Part shown: piece by piece, positions 32,736 through 40,943 of the stretch | Layout of the letters: every line of letters begins with the position of its first letter | How positions within the stretch are numbered: the stretch's first letter is position 1 | Origin: an uncultured Clostridia bacterium | Lineage (GTDB): Bacteria > Bacillota > Clostridia > Christensenellales > Aristaeellaceae | Assembly: GCA_934631025.1 (NCBI GenBank) | Contig: CAKTXR010000020.1 | Location: forward strand, 1 to 43,836 | DNA length: 43,836 nt | Direction: 5' to 3' | Program-made: the position numbers and the translations under genes | Notes under the pieces: model-generated | The model's input: the letters and a program-made list of their open reading frames with translations, nothing else | What the model was told of the DNA's origin: nothing | The model's database searches: none

Positions 32736-32755
32736 ATTCATGCGTTGGCATGAAT
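32736..32755. other. Perfect small hairpin at the end of the ABC exporter operon
   Basis: ATTCATGC-GTTG-GCATGAAT lies directly beyond the stop codon of the ABC gene on the minus strand. It has no T run, so it may stabilise the 3' end of the transcript and is not clearly a terminator. Confidence 0.5.
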
Positions 32756-32758
32756 GCG

Positions 32759-34573
32759 TCAGGCCGGCGCGGTTTCGGCGGCGCTGTCGTCCGATCTGTA
32801 CCAGCTCGACTGCGATTCCACCATGCGCGCGTACAGGCCGCCCTTGGCCATCAGCGCTTCGTGCGTGCCAATATCGTCGATGCGTCCCTTGTCCATCACG
32901 ACGATACGGTCGGCAATGCGCGCGCTGCCCATGCGGTGCGTGATGATCACCGCCGTCGACTGCCCGCTCATCTCGGCGAAGCGCTTATACACGCGCGTCT
33001 CCTCCAGCGGATCGATCGCCGCGGTCGGCTCGTCCAGCACGATCAGCCCGTGTACGCGATACAGCCCGCGCGCAATCGCCACGCGCTGCCACTCGCCGCC
33101 GGAGAGATCCACGCCGTCGAACTCGCGCGAGAGCATGGTGTCCGCGCCGTTCGGGAAGCACGCCGAATCCAGCGGCAGGCCCGCCTCGTCCAGCGCCGCG
33201 CTGATGCCCGCGTCCTTCTTCACGTCGGACATCTTCACGTTTTCGTCCAGCGTCATGCGGTACCGCGCGAACTTCTGGAACACCGCCGACGCGTTTTTCG
33301 TGGCCGAGGGCAGGTCGATCGCCTGCGTGTCCTCGCCGCCGATCAGTACGCGGCCTTCCGTAGGCAGGTACAGGCCGGTCAGCAGCCGCGCGATGGTGGT
33401 CTTGCCCGCGCCGTTTTCGCCGACGATGGCGATCGTCTCGCCGGGCTGAATCTCCAGCGATACGCCGCGCACGGCCTCGTTCTCCGCGCCGGGATAGCGG
33501 AAGTGTACGTTATCGAGCGTCACGCCGCGCGCGCCGTCGGCCGCTTTCGCTTCGCCGTGGCGCTCGGGCATATCCAGCAGGTGGAACACGAACTTCACGC
33601 GCGGCAGCTGCTCGGCGGCATGTCGGCTCAAGTTCTGCATGATGTTACCCATGTAGCTGTAGATTCTCAGTAGGCCCGCAAGCAGCGCGGCGAATCCGGC
33701 GGGGTTCAGCCGGCCGTTTTTCAGCTCGAAGATCATAGCAGCCAGCGAGAAAGCAAACCCCACGAGCGACAGCACGTCCGAGCCGAGCATATACAGCGTT
33801 TCGTGGTTGGTGAATTTGCGGTTCAGCCGCACGCACTCGCGCAGATGACCGAAATAACGCCTGAAGCAATAGGCGTACGCGCCCAGCAGGCGGGTTTCCT
33901 TGAAGTATTCGCGGTCGGTCATGCACTTTTCGCAGTAATCGGCGGCGCGCTGCTCGGGCGCCAGCTGATCGCTCAGGCTGCTCGCCTGCGCCATAATCAG
34001 CCGGTTGGAGAGCGCCAGCGGGATGAGGGAGAGAAACAGCAGCGCGGCCAGCAGAGGACTTTTCAGACCGACATAGATCAGCATACCAATGAAATAGGTC
34101 AGTGCGAACAACGCCTGATCAAAATACTGCGAGCAGAGGCGATGTATGCCCTCCACACCCTTTTTCGCCTTTTCGATGGACTCGAGATTCTCGGGTTCTT
34201 CAAAGGCGATCTGCTCTTTGCGGCCGACGGCGCGCATCAGGCGGCGCATCAGCCCGCTGCGGACACGCTGTTCGAAAACGATCTGATAATACATACCGAG
34301 GTACTCGACTGTCTCTGTGCCTGCGCCACAGAGGAAAAACAGTACGGCGGGCAGTATAATAACGCTCATGCCCGCACCCTGCGCGACGTTTGTGACGGCG
34401 GCGACGAGCGACTCCATGATCGGCGTATTGAGCGCGTAAAGCACGCCGGTTAGTATATTCGTGGAGAGATAGAGAATCGTCCGGCCCCAGCCGGACTCGC
34501 GCATGATTTTGAAATACAGCCGAAACGTGCGCCCCATCAGGGCGAAGGAGACGGCCTGCTTATCCTTACTCAT
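32759..34573 (-). CDS. ABC exporter half-transporter (permease-ATPase), second gene
   Basis: A 604-residue protein: six membrane helices (about 25-330) followed by an ATPase domain. Walker A is GENGAGKTT, the signature is LSGGEWQRVA, and Walker B with the catalytic Glu is LIVLDEPTAAIDP. The H-loop His is in IITHRMGS. Catalytic residues are intact. Its start overlaps the stop of the other ABC gene as ATGA, so the two are almost certainly translated together as a heterodimer. The substrate could be a peptide, lipid or drug. No precursor peptide or peptidase domain is seen. The region is flanked by the inverted repeat arms. Confidence 0.93.
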   Translation of the reverse strand: MSKDKQAVSFALMGRTFRLYFKIMRESGWGRTILYLSTNILTGVLYALNTPIMESLVAAVTNVAQGAGMSVIILPAVLFFLCGAGTETVEYLGMYYQIVFEQRVRSGLMRRLMRAVGRKEQIAFEEPENLESIEKAKKGVEGIHRLCSQYFDQALFALTYFIGMLIYVGLKSPLLAALLFLSLIPLALSNRLIMAQASSLSDQLAPEQRAADYCEKCMTDREYFKETRLLGAYAYCFRRYFGHLRECVRLNRKFTNHETLYMLGSDVLSLVGFAFSLAAMIFELKNGRLNPAGFAALLAGLLRIYSYMGNIMQNLSRHAAEQLPRVKFVFHLLDMPERHGEAKAADGARGVTLDNVHFRYPGAENEAVRGVSLEIQPGETIAIVGENGAGKTTIARLLTGLYLPTEGRVLIGGEDTQAIDLPSATKNASAVFQKFARYRMTLDENVKMSDVKKDAGISAALDEAGLPLDSACFPNGADTMLSREFDGVDLSGGEWQRVAIARGLYRVHGLIVLDEPTAAIDPLEETRVYKRFAEMSGQSTAVIITHRMGSARIADRIVVMDKGRIDDIGTHEALMAKGGLYARMVESQSSWYRSDDSAAETAPA

Positions 34574-36345
34574 TGATACCAGCTCCTTTGCGCCTCGAAC
34601 ATATCGGCGAACAGCCCGCCCGCGGCGAGCAGCTCAGCCTGAGTGCCCTCCTCGGCGATTCTGCCGCCGTCGATCACGAAGATGCGGTCGGCCAGACGGG
34701 TTGAGCCGAGACGGTGGCTGATGAACAGCGTGGTCACGCCGCGGCTCATGCCGGCGAACTGCTCGTAAAAGCGGCTCTCGCTCATCGGGTCGAGCGCGGC
34801 GGTGGGTTCGTCCAGTATGCGCACCGGCGCGCCGCTCACCAGCGCCCGGGCAATCGCCACGCGCTGCCATTCGCCGCCGGAGAGATCCTGTCCGCCCTCA
34901 TAGGTCTTGCCCAGCGGCGTGTCCAGTCCCTTGGGGAGCGCGGCGATCGCGTCGGTCAGGCCGACGGCGCGCACAGCGTCCTCCACGCGCGCCTCGCGGG
35001 CGGGAAGCCCCACGGCGATGGAATCCCGCGCGGGCACCTGATAGCGCGCGAAATCCTGAAACACCGCCGAGCAGAGCGACTTGAGCGCCTTCGCGTCATA
35101 GGTGCGGATATCGCGGCCATTGAGCAGGATCTCGCCCTTGAAATCGCGGTAAAGGCCGGTCATCAGCTTGGTCATGGTGGTCTTGCCCGCGCCGTTCACG
35201 CCGACGAAGGCGTAATGCTTGCCCTTTTCGAGCTTCAGGCTGAAGTCGTCCAGCACGTTGCGCTCTGTGTTCGGATAGGCGAACGTGACGTGCTTAAATT
35301 CCAGCGATTCAAACGGCATAGGCGGCTCGAGCGGCGCGTCGGTTGCGCCGTCAGTTTCCTCGAGCTTGGAAAACTCGGTCAGCTCGCGGGCATAGGCGCG
35401 GCCCTCGCCGATGCAGCCCATGCAGTATTGCAGGCCGGCGATCTGGTTCTTGATGCTGAACAGCGCGGAGACGATCGCCACCATCGTGCCGATGGACATC
35501 GCGCCGCGCGCCGTGGGAATGGCCAGCATGACGGCGGTGATCGCGACGGCGGTCATGCAGAGCGTGGCCAGCACGGTGCGAGAGACGGCGTTCATGCGAT
35601 GAAAGCGGAAATAGGAGACGTAGGCGTGCTCGTATTCCTGCGCATAGCGGTCGGTCAGCGCGTCCGCATAGCCGAACAGCGCGCGCTCCTCGGAAAAATC
35701 GCGCTCAAGGCACGCCTTTTCCAGTTCGCTGTAGCGCCGCTTTTCGCGCTCGATTTTCGCCCTTTCGTCATAGCCTTTGCCGCCCATGTGCAGCGAGTAG
35801 GCGATCAGCGCCGCCAGACACGCGGCCAGCACCAGCGCCGCCCACCAGACGTTCGCCGCCACCAGAATCACAACGCCCGCAAACGAGAGCACGAGCTGTA
35901 CGAGATAGATCATGCCGTCGAGCACGCTGTGGATCTTGTCCTCCGGCGCGTTGGTCATGCGGCTGATGAGATCCCACGTCTTGCCGTCCTCGATATAGCG
36001 GTAGTCGAGGGCCGCCGCCTTGGCCGCGATGGCCGGACGATAGTGCAGCCGCAGCGCGCGCTTGACCGCCTGCACGGCGTAATTGTCAAACTCCCAGCGG
36101 CTGAAGTTGAGAAACTTGGTCGCCAAAACCGCGATCAGCGGCCCTATGCACGCCGACACGGCCCGTTCGCCCCGCGCCATGGCCAGCGCCGAATCGATGA
36201 ACCAGGCCGAGGAGAGCGCGTCGATCAGCGGAAAGACCGCGATCAGCGCGTTCAGCCCCAGAGACAGGATGAACGCGCCCGGCGCGATGGTGACGATCGA
36301 GGGAATCAGATTGAGCACAGTATATGTTTTCGATTTGAGCTTCAC
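34570..36345 (-). CDS. ABC exporter half-transporter (permease-ATPase), first gene
   Basis: A 591-residue partner of the adjacent exporter, with six helices then the ATPase. Walker A is GVNGAGKTT, the signature LSGGEWQRVAIARAL, and Walker B RILDEPTAALDP with a His in ISHRLGS. Both subunits retain catalytic motifs, unlike many heterodimers with one degenerate site. It is read from a consensus TTGACA promoter over a leader of about 135 bases that contains a small inverted repeat. The efflux substrate cannot be predicted. Confidence 0.93.
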   Translation of the reverse strand: MKLKSKTYTVLNLIPSIVTIAPGAFILSLGLNALIAVFPLIDALSSAWFIDSALAMARGERAVSACIGPLIAVLATKFLNFSRWEFDNYAVQAVKRALRLHYRPAIAAKAAALDYRYIEDGKTWDLISRMTNAPEDKIHSVLDGMIYLVQLVLSFAGVVILVAANVWWAALVLAACLAALIAYSLHMGGKGYDERAKIEREKRRYSELEKACLERDFSEERALFGYADALTDRYAQEYEHAYVSYFRFHRMNAVSRTVLATLCMTAVAITAVMLAIPTARGAMSIGTMVAIVSALFSIKNQIAGLQYCMGCIGEGRAYARELTEFSKLEETDGATDAPLEPPMPFESLEFKHVTFAYPNTERNVLDDFSLKLEKGKHYAFVGVNGAGKTTMTKLMTGLYRDFKGEILLNGRDIRTYDAKALKSLCSAVFQDFARYQVPARDSIAVGLPAREARVEDAVRAVGLTDAIAALPKGLDTPLGKTYEGGQDLSGGEWQRVAIARALVSGAPVRILDEPTAALDPMSESRFYEQFAGMSRGVTTLFISHRLGSTRLADRIFVIDGGRIAEEGTQAELLAAGGLFADMFEAQRSWYQ

Positions 36346-36453
36346 AAATGAAACCTCGCTTTCTGCGTAATGGGGAAGCGATCTATGTAAAACCGCGCTC
36401 TATCCGCGCATCCTTCCGCACGCGGAGAGTATTGAGCCGGCGCACTGCGCACA

Positions 36454-36467
36454 TAACAGAATTGTTA
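36454..36467. promoter_or_regulatory. Candidate operator TAACA-gaat-TGTTA
   Basis: A perfect five-base inverted repeat lies just downstream of the predicted start of the ABC transcript. It is a position that would block transcription, as in MarR or TetR control. No regulator gene is adjacent. Confidence 0.35.
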
Positions 36468-36486
36468 GAATATGCTACACCTAATA

Positions 36487-36515
36487 ATATAATACCCCTC
36501 CCTGAAAAATGTCAA
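36487..36515 (-). promoter_or_regulatory. Promoter of the ABC exporter operon
   Basis: On the minus strand a perfect TTGACA and TTATAT are separated by 17 bases. Confidence 0.8.
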
Positions 36516-36583
36516 GGGTTTGTTTTGCGTATGTGTCGATTCGTTTAATTGCGCCAAATGCGCGCGGCGCGATTCATGCGCTC

Positions 36584-36613
36584 TTGCGGAGCGGGCGGCG
36601 GGCGTGATAGAAT
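36584..36613 (+). promoter_or_regulatory. Promoter of the RluA-type gene
   Basis: TTGCGG and TAGAAT are separated by 18 bases, 38 bases before the GTG start. Confidence 0.5.
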
Positions 36614-36650
36614 AGGAGCATCAAGTAACTCTATAAAAGGAAGTGAGAGC

Positions 36651-37571
36651 GTGCGGACGCTGACATATACCGCGGACGCGGCGGACGAGGGACGCGCCGT
36701 CAAGCGGATTATCCGATCGAAAATGGCCGTCTCGCACGGGCAGCTGGCCTCGCTCAAGCAGAAGAACGCCGTGCTGCTGGATGGACAGAGCGTTCACGCC
36801 AACGAGATCGTTCACGCGGGGCAGACGATCTCGCTGCTGCTCATGGACGAGGAGGGCGGCGCGGCCGTGCCGGCAGAGGGCGATGTGAACGTCGTCTACG
36901 AGGACGAGGACATACTCATCGTGGACAAGAGCGCGCCGCTGGCCTGCATGAGCGGCGTGCATCACCCCGACGACGCGCTCGAAAACCGGCTGGCGTGGCG
37001 CTATCGCGGGGAGAATTATGTGTTCAGGCCGGTCAACCGGCTGGACAAGGGCACGAGCGGGCTCATGGCCGTGGCGAAGCACGCGCACGCCCAGCAGGTG
37101 CTGCAGAATATGCTGCACACCGACGCGTATGTGCGGGAATATCTCGCGCTGGCGGTGGGGCGGGTCGAGCCGGAGCGCGGCACGATCAACGCGCCCATCG
37201 GTAAGGCGGACGGCGCGACGGTGCGGCGGGAGGTGCGCGCGGACGGAAAGCGCGCCGTGACGCACTATGAAACCGTGGCGCGCGGCGAGAATTACACGCT
37301 TCTGCGCGTGCGATTGGAGACGGGCCGGACGCATCAGATTCGAGTGCATCTTCAGTTTATCGGGCATCCGATCGCGGGGGATTTTCTGTACGGCGAGGAG
37401 GACGCGCGATTGCCGGGGCGGTTTGCGCTGCATTCGGCGCGGCTGGTGCTGACGCATCCGGTGACGGGGGAGCACATGGCGTTTGAGAGCGACGCGCCCC
37501 GCGTGTTTTATGATATGCTGGCGGCGGGCAGCGCCTGCTTCCACTTTGCGCGGCCTGACTCGAATGTCTGA
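36651..37571 (+). CDS. RluA-family pseudouridine synthase
   Basis: A 306-residue enzyme that isomerises uridine in rRNA or tRNA. The N-terminal S4-like RNA-binding region (about 15-65, SHGQLASLKQKNAVLLDGQ) is followed by the catalytic domain. Asp132 in NRLDKGTSGLMAVAK is the catalytic residue, where RLDxxTSG is the family motif. ETGRTHQIRVHL is the second conserved stretch. GTG at 36651 is the start, because AAAAGGAAG precedes it by eight bases. The last ten residues (SACFHFARPDSNV) are coded by DNA that matches the mini-hairpin repeat found downstream, so the natural C-terminus may have been altered. The target uridine is not predictable. Confidence 0.92.
   Translation: MRTLTYTADAADEGRAVKRIIRSKMAVSHGQLASLKQKNAVLLDGQSVHANEIVHAGQTISLLLMDEEGGAAVPAEGDVNVVYEDEDILIVDKSAPLACMSGVHHPDDALENRLAWRYRGENYVFRPVNRLDKGTSGLMAVAKHAHAQQVLQNMLHTDAYVREYLALAVGRVEPERGTINAPIGKADGATVRREVRADGKRAVTHYETVARGENYTLLRVRLETGRTHQIRVHLQFIGHPIAGDFLYGEEDARLPGRFALHSARLVLTHPVTGEHMAFESDAPRVFYDMLAAGSACFHFARPDSNV
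37524..37544 (+). repeat. Mini-hairpin repeat inside the end of the RluA gene
   Basis: Stem GCGGGC with GCCTGC (one G-T pair), loop AGC, then TTCCAC. It is part of the coding sequence. Confidence 0.5.
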
Positions 37572-37599
37572 GCGAACAGGGGCGATTGTGCGGCTACAC

Positions 37600-37655
37600 G
37601 ACTTGACCGGCCAGCCGCAGTGTGGCCTCCACTTATCAGAGCCGGTCAAGTCTCC
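37600..37655 (+). terminator. Terminator-like hairpin with a mini-hairpin repeat in its loop
   Basis: GACTTGACCGGC pairs with GCCGGTCAAGTC (12 bp), with a 29-base loop that contains GCCGC-AGT-GTGGC and CTCCAC. A sister terminator at 43637 has only an 11-base loop. Confidence 0.7.
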
Positions 37656-37696
37656 GTTGTACCCGAACGGCCCTCGCTGTGCTTTATGCACTTCCG

Positions 37697-37802
37697 CCGC
37701 GAATCAAATGAAGAGAGTCCAGAGAGGCCGCAGTGCGGCTTCCACATTTGGCTCTTTGGCGCGGTCTGGGGCGCGCAGCCCCAGCGTACTCCCCGCGGTA
37801 TC
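37697..37802 (+). repeat. 106-bp repeat, right copy
   Basis: It matches 32596-32701 in inverted orientation with only a few differences. It includes the mini-hairpin GCCGC-AGT-GCGGC and TTCCAC (37727-37745). Confidence 0.85.
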
Positions 37803-37966
37803 GCCGCGAATGCGCAGTTACTGTGCTAGAGGAATATGATAGGCTTGCGACTCGATTGCGGCATAGTCATCGGCTATACAGGTCACGGCGCAAGGATATG
37901 GCTTCTGTTCAAGGCTCATCCTTCCCCCAGGAGGCTTTCCGGTCGCCTCCTGGACTTCTTCGGGAA

Positions 37967-38388
37967 CCCCGTCGGGATCGCCGCAAAGAAACGCACAATC
38001 CCGAAGTGAACTTACAAAGTTTGATAACCGAACGGTCTTTGAGAACGTACTACCGGCGATCCCGACCCACGGCGGAACAGAAATGCAACATCCCGCAAGC
38101 CGCCCTGTTTGACGCTGGGCGGCAAACAGCAGGCGTGATCCAAGCGCAAAACATCCCAATAGAAACGCATGGCAGGCGCGAATGAAACAAAGCAACGCGG
38201 CGTGCGATGGAGTAACCCCTCCGTCGCCTGTGGCGACACCTCCCCTTTCAGGGGAGGCTGAGCGATCCGCCGCCAGACCCCCGCGCGCACAAACGCCCGT
38301 GCCGGAGCTACAACCGGCCAAACGCAGCCCTTCGCCGGCGCACAATTCACTATCCCATAAAGCGGAATATCATTTCTTCGCGCCAGCG
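37967..38388 (-). repeat. Long intergenic repeat, copy C (right arm, inverted)
   Basis: Related to copies A and B in opposite orientation. It keeps the CTGTTTG/CAAACAG hairpin and the 13-bp arms. Relative to A it holds an extra segment of about 95 bases, which includes the double hairpin at 38213-38262. No supported gene lies in 37572-38783. Confidence 0.75.
38213..38262 (+). repeat. Double-hairpin repeat nested in copy C
   Basis: GTCGCC-TGT-GGCGAC is followed at once by CCTCCCC-TTTCA-GGGGAGG. It resembles a palindromic intergenic repeat I recall as common in gut Clostridia genomes. Confidence 0.65.
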
Positions 38389-38633
38389 CGGCCAAACGCC
38401 GTAAGCGGAAGCCGCACGATGTCCCACCGAGACGGCGCATACAGCCGCCGCACATCTCTTCACTCGCCCTGCCCCGCCGGCCCCGAAAAAGCCCCCTATA
38501 TAAAAGGTAGACATTCTGATTTAACGCGCGGCAGGAGAGAGCAGGACGACATTCATATCCCGCCGGTTAAACCGCTCTAAAAGGCTGAATTTGACGGACG
38601 AAGCGGGCCTATAATGCAGAAAAATGTAAAAAA

Positions 38634-38671
38634 CAGGTTGAATAAGGCCAAAAATGACGTTTTTTAACCTG
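38634..38671. promoter_or_regulatory. Inverted repeat upstream of livJ
   Basis: CAGGTT and AACCTG lie 26 bases apart in an AT-rich run, about 40 bases upstream of the livJ -35. It is a possible regulator site; support is symmetry only. Confidence 0.3.
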
Positions 38672-38709
38672 AGAAACCAAAACGTATCATTGATTTACGG
38701 TATATTAAC

Positions 38710-38737
38710 TTGCAATCTGGAGCGGTAAGCGTATAAT
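38710..38737 (+). promoter_or_regulatory. Promoter of the liv operon
   Basis: TTGCAA and TATAAT are separated by 16 bases, 46 bases before the livJ ATG. Confidence 0.65.
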
Positions 38738-38783
38738 AATACACATTAAATCGGCAAGAGCCGATGAGAAGGAGGGTTCCCAC

Positions 38784-39926
38784 ATGAGAAAAATGGGAAA
38801 AATGGTAGCTTTGATGGTAGCCCTGATGATGGTTTTCTCCTGCGCCGCGATGGCTGAGGAAGATACGATTAAGATCGGCGGCATCGCGCCGCTGACCGGC
38901 GCCGTGGCCAACTACGGCCTGCTCGTGCAGAACGGCGTCAACACCTATATCGATGAAATCAACGAAAACGGCGGCATCGACGGCAAGAAGGTCGAGATCG
39001 AGTGGATGGACGATACCGGCGACGCGGTTGAGGCCACCAACGCCTACAACACCCTGGTGAGCGACGGCGTGGCCGCCATCATCGGCCCGGTCACCACCAC
39101 CCCCACGCTGGCCGTGGCTTCGCTGGCCGCTAAGGACAATATGCCCATGATCACCGCGTCCGCCACCGCCTACGCCGTGACCGACGCCGGCAGCAACGTC
39201 TTCCGCGCCTGCTTCCTGGATCCCTATCAGGCGGGCATCATGGCCGAGTACGCCGTGAACAGCCTGGGCGCCAAGACCGCCGCCATCCTGTACGATAACA
39301 CCGACTCTTACTTCATCGGCCTGTACGAGGGCTTCACCAAGAAGGCTGAGGAACTGGGTCTGGAAATCGTCGCGACTGAGACCGCCGCTTCCGGCGACGC
39401 CGACTACACCGCGCAGCTGACCAAGATCGCCGACGCCGAGCCGGACGTCGTGTTCGTCTGCTACTACTATGAGGACGCCGCGCTGATCCTGCGCCAGGCC
39501 AAGAACGACGTGGGCGTTGAGGCCACGCTGATCGGCGCCGACAGCTGGAGCGGCATCGGCGCTCAGCTGGAGGATGAACCCACCCTGCTGGATGGCACCG
39601 CCTACTGCGATTCCTTCTATGCCGACGACGACGATGAAACCGTCAAGAGCTTCGTCGCCCGCTTCACCGACAGCCACAACGGCACCGCGCCTCAGGGCTT
39701 CAACGCGCTGGGCTATGACGCGGCCAAGATCATGATCACCGCCATCGCCAACGCGGGCAGCACCGATAAGGACGCTGTCATCGCCGCGCTGAAGGCCACT
39801 GATCTGGATTGCGCGACCGGCCACATCACCTTTGACGATCACAACGACCCGATCAAGTCCGTGTGCGTCATGGGCTTCGAAAACGGTCAGCTCAAGCTGC
39901 TCGAGAAGATCGCGCCTTCCAAGTAA
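38784..39926 (+). CDS. livJ: Branched-chain amino acid ABC transporter substrate-binding protein
   Basis: A 380-residue extracytoplasmic binding protein of the Leu/Ile/Val type. The signal sequence MRKMGKMVALMVALMM..CAAMA is cleaved before EEDTIKIG. The cysteine in it does not sit in a good lipobox, so the anchoring mode is uncertain. The mature part starts with KIGGIAPLTGAVANYG and includes GPVTTTPTLAVA and MITASATAYAVT, typical of type I periplasmic-binding folds. An AAGGAGG ribosome site is ideal. It is the first gene of a four-gene transporter operon. Specificity for branched-chain amino acids is assumed from the family. Confidence 0.93.
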   Translation: MRKMGKMVALMVALMMVFSCAAMAEEDTIKIGGIAPLTGAVANYGLLVQNGVNTYIDEINENGGIDGKKVEIEWMDDTGDAVEATNAYNTLVSDGVAAIIGPVTTTPTLAVASLAAKDNMPMITASATAYAVTDAGSNVFRACFLDPYQAGIMAEYAVNSLGAKTAAILYDNTDSYFIGLYEGFTKKAEELGLEIVATETAASGDADYTAQLTKIADAEPDVVFVCYYYEDAALILRQAKNDVGVEATLIGADSWSGIGAQLEDEPTLLDGTAYCDSFYADDDDETVKSFVARFTDSHNGTAPQGFNALGYDAAKIMITAIANAGSTDKDAVIAALKATDLDCATGHITFDDHNDPIKSVCVMGFENGQLKLLEKIAPSK

Positions 39927-39951
39927 GCAGAGTTATCTGGGACAAGTTAAT

Positions 39952-39982
39952 GGGGAAAGAGGAGCCTGCGCTTCTCTTTCCC
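39952..39982 (+). other. Hairpin between livJ and livH
   Basis: GGGAAAGAGGAG pairs with CTTCTCTTTCCC almost perfectly and has no T run. Such structures after a binding-protein gene commonly protect its mRNA or reduce downstream expression. Confidence 0.55.
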
Positions 39983-40021
39983 TGTTGTGATACATGGGAA
40001 TAACCGTTCGGGGGGAAGAAT

Positions 40022-40930
40022 ATGCAACTGATCCTGCAGAATCTGATCGGCGGCCTGCAAATGGGCAGCATTTATGCACTGATCGCACTGGGCTACACGA
40101 TGGTTTACGGCATTGTCAAGCTCATCAACTTTGCCCATGGCGACGTTATGATGGTCGGCTCCTATGTCGTCTACTGGGTTATGACGACCAGCGTGATTAC
40201 CGCGCTGTCGCAGACGAACCCCGCCGTCGCCATCACGCTGGCGGTTCTGGCAGGCGTTGTGTTCTGCATTGTGCTGGGCGTCGTGATGGACAAGGTCGCC
40301 TATAAGCCGCTGCGCAACGCGCCCCGTATTTCCGCGCTGATCACGGCCATCGGCATTTCCATGACGCTGCAGATCACCATTCAGCTGATCTTCGGCAGCA
40401 GCCAGCTCAAATTCCCGAATATCATCCCGAGCGTCGTGCTGTTCAAGGTTGGCCGCAAGCCGGTCAAGCTGCTCGAGGTGCTCACGACCGTCATCTCCAT
40501 CGCGCTGATGATCGGCCTGAACTTCTTCGTCAAAAAGACGCGCACCGGCAAGGCCATGCGCGCCGTCTCCGAGGATCAGGGCGCGGCTCAGCTGATGGGC
40601 ATCGACCACAACAAGATCGTTTCGATCACCTTCGCCATCGGCTGCGGTCTGGCGGCGGTGGGCGCTGTGTTCTATGCGCAGAAGGTCGTCTACATCAAGC
40701 CGCTGCTCGGCTCCATGCCGGGCCTGAAGGCGTTCGTCGCGGCCGTGCTGGGCGGCATCGGCTCGATCCCCGGCGCCGTGCTGGGCGGCTTCATCATCGG
40801 CATCGCCGAGACGTTCATGAAATACTATGCCAGCGACTATGTGGACGCGCTGGTGTTCGGCATACTGATCCTTGTGCTGCTGTTCAAGCCCTCGGGCATT
40901 ATGGGCCACAAGGTTCGTGAAAAGGTGTAA
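40022..40930 (+). CDS. livH: Branched-chain amino acid ABC transporter permease
   Basis: A 302-residue membrane protein with about eight helices. It begins LILQNLIGGLQMGSIYALIALGYTMVYGIVKLINFAHGDVMM, the LivH signature, and has the coupling stretch MRAVSEDQGAAQLMGI, followed by the C-terminal GGIGSIPGAVLGGF. A GGGGGGAAG ribosome site precedes it, and livM-livG starts 13 bases later. It forms the membrane channel with the LivM part of the next protein. Confidence 0.94.
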   Translation: MQLILQNLIGGLQMGSIYALIALGYTMVYGIVKLINFAHGDVMMVGSYVVYWVMTTSVITALSQTNPAVAITLAVLAGVVFCIVLGVVMDKVAYKPLRNAPRISALITAIGISMTLQITIQLIFGSSQLKFPNIIPSVVLFKVGRKPVKLLEVLTTVISIALMIGLNFFVKKTRTGKAMRAVSEDQGAAQLMGIDHNKIVSITFAIGCGLAAVGAVFYAQKVVYIKPLLGSMPGLKAFVAAVLGGIGSIPGAVLGGFIIGIAETFMKYYASDYVDALVFGILILVLLFKPSGIMGHKVREKV

Positions 40931-40943
40931 GGGGGAATAGACG

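Noticed and set aside
31930..38388. Composite transposon carrying the ABC exporter genes
   Set aside because: The flanking arms are inverted repeats, but they encode no transposase, and no target-site duplication was seen.
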